A program made the position numbers and the translations under genes. A stretch of 64,000 nucleotides of DNA from Erythrophleum ivorense (lineage: Eukaryota; Streptophyta; Magnoliopsida; Fabales; Fabaceae), in assembly GCA_026724425.1 (NCBI GenBank), contig JAIUCV010001232.1:1-64000 (forward strand), in the 5' to 3' direction. Of this stretch, positions 44,878-56,417 are shown piece after piece (positions within the stretch are counted from its first letter, which is position 1; every line of letters starts with the position of its first letter). The notes beneath the pieces are model-generated. The model did no database searches, was not told the origin of the DNA, and saw only the letters and a list, made by a program, of their open reading frames with translations.

Positions 44878-47283
44878 TGATAACTCAAATATTCTCTATA
44901 TCTTTACTCATTAATTATGGATTTTTGTTAATGAATTGATGATGTTTTGAGCTTTAGTGAATATTATTTGGATTAGGAAATAAAATATTATCTTTTGAAA
45001 TTTTAGAGAATAACTTGGACATTTTAATGGTATTCTATTTCCTAGATGAGAATTGTATTCCATAGGCCAATGACTTTGTTTATTTTGACTAAGGGCTTTT
45101 GATGTAAAAGGAAGCAGATTTATTCTTTCACATCTTGCATGGGCTTCCTCAAGTTCTCTTAACCAACCATCAAGCCAAGCATGTGAAGAGGCAGCTCCTT
45201 ACATTCATTCCTAGCGAAGCTCTCATCCATTCCACCAAATAGAAGCACTTCCACGTAGCAAATGAGTCACACAAAGACTACATGATTAGCAAGGTTCTTA
45301 CGTGGAATGAAGAAGCAACGTGGCTGGAGCAGGGAAAGGGGAGAAGGAAAGAGAGGCTCGAGAAGGGGTTCTACATGGAAACAAGCTTGCATGGAGAAAA
45401 CATGAGGGCTGGACAGCAACGTGAAAATAACGTGGAAGTAGAAGAGAGTGGAACCATGAGTTTGCGTGGAGTAGAACGCATGAAGAAGCTGAACACTTGA
45501 GCTTGAAAAGAAGAACATTTTGGTGAGAAGTAAGGAGCAGTAATCACGTTGAACACACAAGACCAGCAGCTCATGTAATAACACACAAGCCACCTACTCA
45601 TACAGTAGCAAACTCAAGCTTGTGTGGAAAGAAAAAAGGAAGAGCAACACGAGCTGCTCGTGGGAAGAAAAAGCTACGTGATGAACTATAGGTTGGTGAA
45701 GGAAAATGAGAAACATGAAGAGAAGCTACACATGCAGAAACAAAGAACTAGCCACGGCCAACACGCAGAAGCATTGAACGAGATGAACAAGCAGAATGAA
45801 CGCAGAAGAAGTGACACTAAAAAGGATGTATGAGTTGAGAACCAACATGCAAAAAACGACGTAGAGCTTGGGCTGGAATTTATGTAGAATATAATAAAAT
45901 AAACAGCGGGGCCCACATCTATACACACATGTAGAAACACGTACAGTATCACGATGGAGAAATGCTGAAGCTAATAGGAAGACGCTGGATCGAGAAGCAA
46001 CGTGGTTCATTATTGGATCCATGAGAAGAGCACGAGGAAGCATTAGTTGCTTGTGAGGAGAAGAAGCACGTAAAGAAGAAGCTGAGTTACAGAGAAAGAA
46101 TAACACGTGACTTTTAATGAGGAAGCAAGCGTCCAGCACATTCACATCTTTACAAGTCATTTACGTCTCTAGAATTTCGAAACCCTTGCCTATTCATTCT
46201 GCACGCCTCCTTCATTCATTGGACACCCTCCATTCAAACCCACAATCCAATTCATTCACACATCTATATTTTCGGAATTCCTCATCTATATATATTCATT
46301 CATTCGTCCATTCAAGAGGAGATTCCAAGCCATCCATTCCAACCCTTCATCCATTCTTCTATTCCACATCCACCACGCCTTCACCCATTCCATTCTCCAC
46401 TCTATCATTCATCCACCATCCCATCAAGCTCTAATCCATCTTGAGGCTAGCTAGGAGGAAGCTCTTGGAGAAGCTTGAATCCATGGATGAACATAGAATT
46501 TTTGGCTAAGAATTTCTTTATTTTCCTACACTTTTTCTCTTTCATATATTTTCTTGGTTAAGTTGTATTTGATAAAGAATTTGTGTAATTATAATTAGTG
46601 GCTGGTTAGACACTAATTAGGAAACCTTTTTGTTGATTAATTGATCTGATTGGACATTGATTTCAGTTTATTATCTAATTTCCCATGTGTGCTTCGAAGG
46701 TGTTCGATAAAATACATGAGTGAGATTATGTGTTTGAATGTTTAATTTAAGGATTCCTTAATGTTTAGTTGGTTAATTAAATATTTAGGATGATTCAGAG
46801 GCTAATCAATGAGTTAATCAATCAAAATGAGTGTTCATTGATCTTAAAACAAGAATTGACAATTTAATGTGGAGTTGAGGTCTCAATTCAACGTTAGATT
46901 GTTAATCTCTTGAATCTTGAGTGGTTACCCAAGATAATTTGTTATGAACACAATTAGGAACTCTTAGACCAGAATTAATCACAATTAGATTAGGATAAGG
47001 ATAGTGGATACCAAAGGACGAATCCAAAGCTAGTCACAAGCCCATCTTTCACCTATAATTCACCCAATTAGGTAGAATTTAGGAATTTTAATTCAATTTA
47101 GTTTTAGGTTAGTTTAATTCAATTAAAACCCCCTTTAGTTTAGAAATTTTAGAGTCTTTTAACATTTGGAAAGCTCAATTAAGCATTGAACTCCAATTCC
47201 AAGGGAGATGACCTAGGTTGTGCCACTAATTGCATATTTTACTAACCTAGTTTTATTTTGAGGGTTGCACGACGAGCCACTCA
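44878..47283. mobile_element. Solo LTR C3 (family C, reverse to C1 and C2), nested in A7
   Basis: It starts TGATAACTC at 44878 and ends GACGAGCCACTCA at 47283, with a perfect target duplication ATCAA (44873-44877 and 47284-47288). Its right half is the reverse complement of C1 16775-17640. The left half holds a dense set of ACGTG-type cores (about 45250-46170). A 144-codon minus-strand frame at 45726-46160 is low-complexity and not supported. Length 2406 bp. Confidence 0.92.
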
Positions 47284-47842
47284 ATCAACTCGGTCCAAAT
47301 GGCTTTCCCTTATGTTTAGCATATCTTGGGCAAGTTTGAAAGCATGAATACAACTTATATGAACTACCCAAGTGGTTTCAAAGCTCATGCATCTCATTTT
47401 GGTCCTTCCACTTCTAAGAATACACTAACAATCATAAGCCATACAATGAGCAATTCCCACAATTTCATTACTTTGACACTAATTATGGTTCTTACATCAT
47501 TCATACATGCTATTACACTTTTTCAAAGGCTTACAACTCAAAAATATCATGTACATATTCACTTTGACAATTAAATATAGAAAAAGCTACACAATTGTCA
47601 AAGTTTGGTCTCTTAAGATCCTTGGCTTGCATTTCTTGCTTCTTGGGCACCACCTATACACATTAAGATGAAGGAGGGAAGGGGAGTGTGATTCATGGAA
47701 TCTCAATAGCTCACACACCCATTCACACATATTCATGATATACATACATCAAAGGCACAAGTATGGAAGATGAATGAATCGAAAACATATAAAACCACAT
47801 TTTCATACCACAATCTCATATCAAATTCAAACATAAGCTCTA

Positions 47843-48021
47843 GGGACTTTTAGTTTTTCCTCACCCCATTTCTAGGACTTTTGGATTTGCCTCACTCTTG
47901 GCCTAGGGGCATTTGACTTGGCCTCACCTATCCAAGAGACTTTTGGCCTTGTCTCACCCACGCCTTGAAACTTTTGGCATATCCTCACCCACATTAAAGG
48001 ACTTTTGGCATCACCTCACCC
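47843..48021 (-). repeat. Six-copy ~30-bp tandem block in A7
   Basis: Six diverged units of 'ggacttttgg' plus spacer plus 'cctcaccc', at the same place as the three- and four-copy blocks of the gypsy LTRs. Confidence 0.85.
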
Positions 48022-50241
48022 TTATGAGCAATTTCCACAATCCATGTTATTCAAAACAACACATCGGTGCCAATGCAATATCAAGACATCAAGTAGCATG
48101 TTCTCAAGTCACAAAAGCACACACAAGCACACAATGACATATATACAACCAAGAATGCAAAGAGAATGAGGTGGAGAGCTACCTTGGTATTTATGCAAGC
48201 TTTAGTTAGTCTTTCTCCTTCCCTTTTTAGGTTTCACAAGCACATTTAGGTGTGTTGGGATTCTCTTGGCCTAAACATCATAAATAACACACAATTATAC
48301 TTTTGAAGCAAGTCAAGACACTACATTTACTCTTAAGAGCACAAATGGTTCCTTAGGTTACATAATGGTTCCATTAGTGGCCTATTGAAGCAACTCTCAC
48401 AATTCAAGTTCTAGGCTCCATTCTCTTCTCATTTCTAGGCCTCTTAACCTCATTTAAGGTCTTTGAAGCCATCACACACTCACTTACACAAGCCTAGATA
48501 CATGTTGCTTCGTAAGGCTCCATTATGGAAACCATTATCTCATCTCCCAAACTATGGCTCTTAAATTTTTCCCAAGGGTCCTTCTACCTTCTACCATCAC
48601 ATGAAGTCCCAAACCAAGGCTAGAATAAATTAAAACACTCCCTAACCTCATCAGCTAGCCTAGGCTAAGACATGCACACCAAGAATAGTTCATGGAGCTT
48701 TTGATTTTTCTTTGATAGGAGGGTCACTTGGGAGGCTTCCTAGAGGTCTTAAGAGATCAATTGAACACTTACACATGCAAGGAAATTCAAGAATCAAAAC
48801 AGATTTTACAAACCACTCAAGGGTTTTACACTTTTCTAACTTGAATTCTATTAATTTTTCTTGCAATTTCTTAGCATATTCTAATTCCTCATGGTCCAAA
48901 ATTCAAGTTCCTCACTTGTTCTTGAGCAGAACTCCCTCCCCTCTCATGGTTCTAGTTTGGACCAAAACATCCACCAAAGGAAGACAAGAGAAAGAAGCAA
49001 CAAGGAATAAGAAATACCTTGGATTTAAGCTTGCTTTCAAGGGCTTTTCTTCTTGGTTTGCTTCTCCCTAAATTTTTGAATTGCCCTCCCTCTATTCTGG
49101 GCTTAAAATAGAACCAAACATCTTAATCAAACATAGAAAGAAAGCTTGGAAGGAGAGGAACAAGGTTGTAAGAGGAAGAAGCATGAAAATCCTTAAATTT
49201 TCCTGCCTTTCTTGGCTTTTCCTCCCTCCAAATTCTCCTCCTCTTGTGTTTCCTAGCTGCTACTCCTTTTTTCTATTTTTGGGTAGAATAAAGTCAGCCT
49301 AAGAAGGAAGGAGAAGTGCTGTGAATTATATAGAAGATTCAAGAACATTTCGTTTACAAAAATTCTACTTTTGCCCTTCTGTAATGGCATTTTCATTTTA
49401 GCTCCTTTTTTAGAACCATCTTTTCCATCATAAAACTTAGGTTCCCAATTTAATAAAATGCCTTTGGAATCACTCAATTTAGAGCTAAAACCTTCCTGAA
49501 CTAATCCATCAAGGTTTCGGCTCACCATCATTGGAAAATGTACACCAGAGGGGCTTTAACTGTCTCGGGGCTTCCCATGGTTTTCGAGGCCTCTAAGAAC
49601 CTTGGACAACTCAAATTTTTTATTTAAAAAACCCTCTTATGAGTTTTTCCAAAAATTACCCGTAATTATGAAAATGCTACTACATTTCATCAATTTTCGT
49701 TATAATTTACTTCACCATCCTAGCCCTATTTTTATTGTTGTCTGAGCCTAGGATTATTATTTTTTTAGGAGCCTAGGATACTACCCAAATATTTCCAGAA
49801 ATTATCTAGTTTATTTTAAGGGACTTGCTTTTATACAGCTCATTTCATCATTTTATGAAATTTACCATTCGTTACAATAATCACATGGTTCTCCACTTTT
49901 GAGAAAACCCCAAGGTTTTTTCAACCACTAAATCTTCCATCTCCAAACCTTTACAAAGGTATGTTGTGTTCTTAACGAAGTTTTGGTTTTTGGTGTTTTG
50001 ATTAGCTTGTGAAGTTTGAGTTTGTGTTTTGGTTTAATCTGGGTCAATGTTGGCAAGCTTTAAGAAGGGTTATTTTTGGTGGGTATGAGGAATAAGCTTT
50101 GTGGGTCTAATTCCTGGTACAAGTTTGAAAATTTTTTTTGAACTTTGGTTGTAGGGCATGTTAGTTTAGTCCCTTTTCTTTCTAAGTTGTTTCAAATTTT
50201 CCTACTTATAATTATGGTAGAAAGTAGGTATTGTACCTTAC

Positions 50242-53200
50242 CATGTGCAATACAAAATAACCTTGACAATAATGCAAGTACCATCCACAAAACATATCCA
50301 CCCCCTTGAAAGTTGTTTATTTACATATAGTATCACATGATATGAACATAGCAAAAATACTAGTAAATCAAGTATTAATTTATAGGTATTGAGTGTTGAA
50401 TACCTATCTCTGTATCTTTTTGATGTAAGAGATTAATAGATTAAGAAGTGGTGCCTATAGATGAAGGTGCAAGTTCTAGTGTTTAGATATGACTTTAGAT
50501 AACCCCTTAAAAATATTAAGAGATCTAAAACTAATATGAACTTCCTCTGCCACTTTCACTAGCTTTATTGATATATCTTGTCCACCACGTGAATTTCCAA
50601 CCACCACCACAATCGATTCAATGATAACTACCTTAATTAAGTTTAAGCAAGGCTACAAAAAATGGGACAATTTAAAATGTGATAGTTGAACTAATATCTT
50701 TCTCCTTGCTTAATGAATAGATTCATACATATGGACGCATGCTCTTTAAGCTTTTATAGATCTTGTCATATATCTCATAATATATAAAGAGAATATCTTT
50801 TGGGTCATATACCTCATTATGGAAATGCTCTAGGGTTCTGTAAATGCGACTATGCATTTGCTTCCTTTTCCATGAATCTATTCTTGTGCATTAGAAGATA
50901 AGAATAAAAATAAATTGTTCTTGAGCTTGAAGTGTAGAATTATTGGGAATAATGATTAATGACCATAACAATTGCATCAAAAATCTCTTTCATTTCCTTC
51001 TCATTTTTCTTCTCTATACTTCTAATGACCTATTTCAAATCATTAATATAGACATCATTATAATCCAACATTCTTATATAATTCACCCTTTTATTAAAAA
51101 TTATCATCTCTCTCAGCCTAAACCATTCATCCTTAAGGTATAAGAGGAGCTCTCTTTGGCTAGGGAATCTCTTCATGTCTCTACCTTTCTTCACTAGAAT
51201 AGGGAAATTATTAGAATCTATGATCTCCCCGGGAATTGTAAGCCTTAAGGACTCATAAACATTGTTATACACCTTTAGAAAGGGTTTCTTCCTAAAGGAT
51301 CCTCCTCATCTATATTAGGATTATAGAGCCATTATGTAATACCATAATTTTATGGCCTTTCTCATGCAAATTCTATGCCTCATGCCATGCACTTCTCAAG
51401 AATCACAAGAAAATGGCATATAAAATAATGAATTTCCTTGCATTGTGTGGCGTATAAATTTTTCTTTCAAAGTCCCATGGGCCATATGGACTCATATATC
51501 ACATTATCATATTTAATTACATAGATACAACTCAAATCCATCACCAAAAGTGGTCTACAACTCGTGTAAGGCAAGAGAATACATAAAATTCATGATGGTA
51601 GCCTCAACCAGAATTTTTCCTTTTCTATCACAAACTTTGAAAAATTATAACTAATTCTAAAAAAATAGAAATCATACATTCCTTACTACTCTAGAAAGCT
51701 ACAGATGTCTACTTCATGATAATAATATGTCCCAGCCATAAAACATCACACAGAAGACGTTTGATATTCCAAAAGGTGCAGAAGTCTGACTGGCTACTGG
51801 TACTGATACAGATTTTTGCTATAAACTTCAAAAATATCCAATTAATTCCACAAAAATCTAATCCATGCAAATGATACTAATCTAGAAAGATACGGATGTT
51901 AAATAAAGTTGAAAAATAACTTCAGACCATTTTAGGCATGTCCAGGCATCGAAAACTAATCAAACAATAATCTAGGTTAGTCTAGATGCCTGATACTGGA
52001 TAGAAAATTCAAAAATTCATATCTCCCTCTCTCGGCATCCAAATGGGATACTTCAAATTAGCACAAGTCACTGGGAATGTTTAGTTTCTTGCTATAAAAT
52101 TTCATGGCAATTGGACATCATTTGCCCCCTAAATGACAGAATTCATTTTATGACCAGTGTGAACAGTACCATGAACCAAAATCAGAATTTTTTCCAATTT
52201 TGAAAATTCATCAAATATTCCATAGACCTCCAAAAATTATACACTTTAGCTTTCCAAAAAGCTTTCAATAAGTTCTAAATGCATGCCAAATATCAAAACA
52301 AGAAGAGTTCATTTGGATAAAAAGTGATATAGGTTTCAAATATAGTCAATTTTTGCTCCATACAAGATACCAAAATGTCCAAATGATTTCTCTTGATGTT
52401 TGACACCTCTTGGGCAAGTTTAAAAGTATGCATATAACTTATATGGACTGCCCAAATGGTCCTAAACCTCATGCATCTCAATTTGGGCATTCCACTTTCA
52501 TTTATGCATACATTTCCATAATGCAAATTTGCCATTACCTGTCCAAAATGAGCATTTCCATACATACAATTTTAGCTCTCATTTATACATGATACATTAA
52601 CATAATTATACATATTCATAATATCATAGGACATATACAACCATAGATTACATTATTTTCCATCTATGTGGTCTTAAATAACAAAATCCATGCATTTTGA
52701 TGTCACATTTCTATCTCTCAAGTGGTTGGCTCCCATTTCCTTGCTCTCTTGGTCCACCTAGCATGTTAGAACATTGGAAAGGAGGGAATAAGATTTAAAG
52801 AATCTCAATAACTCATCTCACTTTTAATCACACATAAAGTATGCAATAAAGTCTTGAAAATGCATGCATTGACATGTTAACATATATGAGCATTTAAGAA
52901 ACATTCTTGGCATTTGAACAAGTCATACATTACTCTTGGGAGTCAACCTCACTTTTGGAAGACTCTTTACTTTGTCTCAACCAACTTTAAAGGTTCTTGG
53001 CTAATTCTCACCATGGCTAAAGGGTTCTTGGCTTCTCCACAATCAAGCAAACCAAGACAAGCACATAAAACATCATTTGAATGCATAAAACATCATTATG
53101 GTACCATGGAATAAAAGCTCATGCTAAATATTTTTCATAGCTCAAAACATATATACACACATTCAAAGATAATGTAAGCACACATCTATGTATGAGAGAA

Positions 53201-55086
53201 GGTGGAGAGAGCTACTTTGTTTGTATTTACGCACTTTTTCCTTGAGTCTTGAACCCTCACCCTTGGCCTCACACACCCAAGGAGGTAGAGATCATTTCTC
53301 TTGGCCTAGACACACCATATGGAAGCCAATTATACTCTTGAATCAAATTCTAAGGCCATACATTCACTAGAAAATCTAGGTGGTTCATATAGCTCTTTTA
53401 TGGTTTCATAATGCACTCAATGAAGCAACTTTAAGAAAACATCATCTTGGATCCATTCTCTTCATTCATTTATGATTCTTGACTCTATTTAAACCTCTTA
53501 GAGTCATCACACAGTTAAATCAAGGAGCCTAGCTAGGTGTTGCTTCTTTAAGCCATATTATGGAACCTATGATACCATCTCACTATTCATGGCTTCTAAA
53601 ATTTTTCCAAGGCTTCCTTTCATTCTCTCCCATCATTCATGATGCAAAACTAAGCTTAAAAGGAATTAAAACACTCCCTAGGTGCATGAACCCTCCTTGG
53701 CCGAGGCTATGCTCCCATATGGCACCAATGGAGTTGTTTTAATTTCTTTGATGGGAGAAGCATGTGGGAGGCTCTCTTGGTGTCTTAGGAACTCAGATAT
53801 ACTCTTAGACAACTTAAATTACTACTAGGAAGCTTCATCTTAGCCTAGGTGCAACCAAATCCCTAAATTCTATAACTTACATTCTAAAGCTCCCTTTTCA
53901 ATTCTAGTTGTATATTCTTAATCCTTATACTCCATAACCTTTGGTTCTATCAAGAACACATAAAGAAAAACTCTTCTCCTGACTTTCTTTCTCTAGGCCT
54001 AAGTTTAAATGGCTTAGAAACACAAGATTTTGCAAGTGTTTCAAGTGAAGTCTTACCTTAAAACGAAGTTCTCTTCGCATAGATTATTTTTCACCTATTG
54101 ATTTCTTGGAAAAAGTTTCATTTTGGCTTGGGTTAGACCTGAATCTTCAAGTTTTCAAGAAAAGAAAACCACTATTAGAGAGCTCTTAGAGAAAGGAACA
54201 ACTTTCCTAACTGACGCAAGATGAAACGGGGTTGTTTACTTAGTTAAACGGAACCTTAAACTTCTTCTCTCTCTCCCCTATTAATGTCACACCATTGCTG
54301 CCCATTTTTCTACAAATGAAGCTTGGAGAAGGTGATAAAGTGTAATCTTACTTAAGAAGCCTCTTTTACAATTTTTCAAAATGACCATTTTGCCCCTATG
54401 CACCTTTTTGCTCTTTTAGGCTCATTTTAACTCCTTTTTTAGAACTGTCTTTTTCATCATAAAATTTAGATCCTTTAACTCATAAAATGCCTTTGGTTTC
54501 ATCCAAATTGGATTAAAAACCTTCCCAAATAAACTGGTCAAAGTTCAGATCAATCAACATTGAAAAACGTCCACCGGAGGGGCTTTAGCTATCCCGGGGC
54601 TTCCCATGATTTTCAGGGCCTCTGAGAACCCTGAAAAACTCAAAACTTTCATTTAAAAAGCCCTCCTATAAGAATTCCAAAATTTGCTCAAAATGACAAA
54701 AAATACCCTTACATTTCGTCAACCTTTCGTTACATTTTATTTTTTCATTCTAGCTCCATTTTTCTTTCTATTTGAGCCTGGGATTCTCATTTTTAAGAGT
54801 CTAGAATGCTTCCCAAATTTTTTGAGACTTTAACTAAGTCATTTCGGGGGACTTGCTTTTGTATCCGGTGAATTTCGTTTATTTACAAAGAAACCATACA
54901 TTACGTTTCTTGCATTTTCTCTCGTTTTCAGCAAACTGGATATTACACATTACCCTCCAACATCATTGTTTTGCTCTAACATAACCACTTTATGACCTTC
55001 TTTTCTTGGTTCTTCAGTTACCACTAGCCCGACGATCCAGCACCAATCACACACACATTCTTGGAATGGTTTGTCTTAGAAACCAT
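50242..55086 (-). pseudogene. Flavin-containing monooxygenase (plant FMO) pseudogene, split by solo LTR A8
   Basis: Translated pieces match a plant FMO in order. The ATG is at 55084-55086, followed by MVSKTNHSKNVCVIGAGSSG with the FAD-binding GxGxxG fold, then EGHKVVMLEQNNDVGG up to 54948. A8 is inserted there. From 51334 it continues with WLYNPNIDEEDPLGRNPF, an ESLRLTIPGEI stretch, LVKKGRDMKRFPS and LLLYLKDEWF. Further pieces: WKRKQMHSRIY (about 50804-50883), the second dinucleotide site VVVVGNSRGGQDIS (about 50455-50612) and FVDGTCIIVKVILYCT (50242-50304), which ends at a GTAAGG donor-like site. Damage: a one-base frameshift near 55027, TAA for glutamine before WLYN, a frameshift after NPF, and TAG for tryptophan at 51030-51032. 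Plant FMOs oxygenate soft nucleophiles using FAD and NADPH; this copy cannot. The C-terminal part is not found before A7. Confidence 0.87.
51335..54947 (-). mobile_element. Solo LTR A8 (family A), inserted in FMO exon 1
   Basis: It starts TGTAATACCATAATTTT at 51335 and ends CTGGATATTACA at 54947, with a perfect target duplication CATTA (51330-51334 and 54948-54952). Length 3613 bp. It is closely related to A3 and preserves the empty site of A3's MITE at 53811-53823. FMO coding text lies directly on both sides. No coding region; its tandem block is at about 52930-53040. Confidence 0.94.
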
Positions 55087-55192
55087 GGCTACTAGACCAG
55101 CTTTTGGGATCAAGGAAAAGAATAAAAAAGATTGGACCTATAGGTGATAGGGGAGAACTATAAGCTAAGAATTTTGTTTGGGGTGATGGGGT

Positions 55193-55200
55193 CTTTTATA
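55193..55200 (-). promoter_or_regulatory. TATA box of the FMO pseudogene
   Basis: In sense direction it reads TATAAAAG, about 107 bp upstream of the FMO ATG, a normal plant spacing. It is the only element of the promoter I can point to. Confidence 0.5.
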
Positions 55201-55600
55201 GTTGAATTTGTTTTACATAGGTAAAGAAAAATCATAATTTGGGAGACATATGTGATTATGTAAATCAATGCTTGGAGATCTGTTTACTTTGATGTTATGA
55301 CTTTATCAATAGTATCACTTGGACTTTCTAGTTGTTACATTGAACTCTTGTCATGACTTTACAATATGATCAATTTGCAAATAGGTCAATAAATAGTTAA
55401 ACTTCTTACCATCACAAGTGCTTGTTGTTTCTTCTCCTTCTTCTTATTTCCTTTTTCACTATTGATACATTATTATGTAACACATTCCGTCATCAATGCT
55501 AAAAATTGAGTGTGCTAGAATGGACTTAATATAAGCAACTTCAATATAACTAAGTTAAACATCCCTTTAAGGCAACAATAGGAATATTTCATAACATTTG
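55201..55600. other. Spacer between the FMO and F-box relics
   Basis: AT-rich sequence upstream of the FMO relic. No frame, RNA gene or repeat of the window's families is recognised. Confidence 0.5.
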
Positions 55601-56417
55601 TAGGCTTAACCAATAACTTTGTTTGTGTGAAGAATTGCTTAGTTGACTACAAATCATTCTTCAATATCTTCAACCCAATGTTAAATGAAACATATAGATT
55701 CACTGATCCTACAGAGCAACTAAAAGTAGTTAAATAATTCAATCATTTACTTCTTTTTTTTTTTTTGTTTACTCACAATCTTCTTTTCCTTATTGCTTAT
55801 CTTTTTTTGCCTTTAATTTTTGTTTCATAATTCAACTTATGCACATTCTCTTTCAACCCTTTGCATAATGACTACTTCATTTTCATACTTTTCATGAGAC
55901 TACACGATATTCACAATGACATATATAGAACCACCTATTATGTTAAAGAGAAGAAATGGCTTCCTAATGGATGTCCTTTGAACCAACCATGCTTTTCAAT
56001 CATACATTGACTTTTAATACCTTTCTAGCTTGGACCTTAGAGTGTAACATTGATGGTATTGATGCTGCAAAGCCAATCGTTGTTTATTATTTCTTACATT
56101 TTACCTTCAATAAGATTAAGATACCCAAACTTCCATATAAAGCCAAATGCAGAATAGTGACTTACAATGGTAGTGTAGGGATCATATTTAATAGCATTGG
56201 CCACTATGAACCTTATGCAATTCAATTATGGGTTTTTAATGCCTCAACCTACAATAAAAGCTCCTACTTAATTGTTTCAAAGATTAATAATCTTCTATCT
56301 TGTTTTACTCCTCTGTGCATTATAGAAAACACTAAGATTCTAAACTTTGAGGCTTATGACTAGCTTGAGGATTCTAGAAGGAGTCATGACCTTTACTCCT
56401 TCAACTTAAGCATAAGA

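Larger units (their letters stand above)
43867..49876 (-). mobile_element. Solo LTR A7 (family A), interrupted by C3
   Basis: It starts TGTCATACCATAG at 43867. Removing C3 leaves about 3.6 kb with the family landmarks and a six-unit tandem block. A perfect 5-bp flank ATAAT (43862-43866 and 49877-49881) places the end at CGTTACA 49876. However, text to about 49915 ('gttctccacttttgagaaaa') could be aligned with the usual last 40 bp of the family, so the right edge is uncertain by about 40 bp. No coding region. Confidence 0.75.

Noticed and set aside
45726..46160. 144-codon minus-strand frame in C3
   Set aside because: It lies inside solo LTR C3, is repetitive in Ser, Phe and Leu, and has no counterpart frame in C1 or C2.
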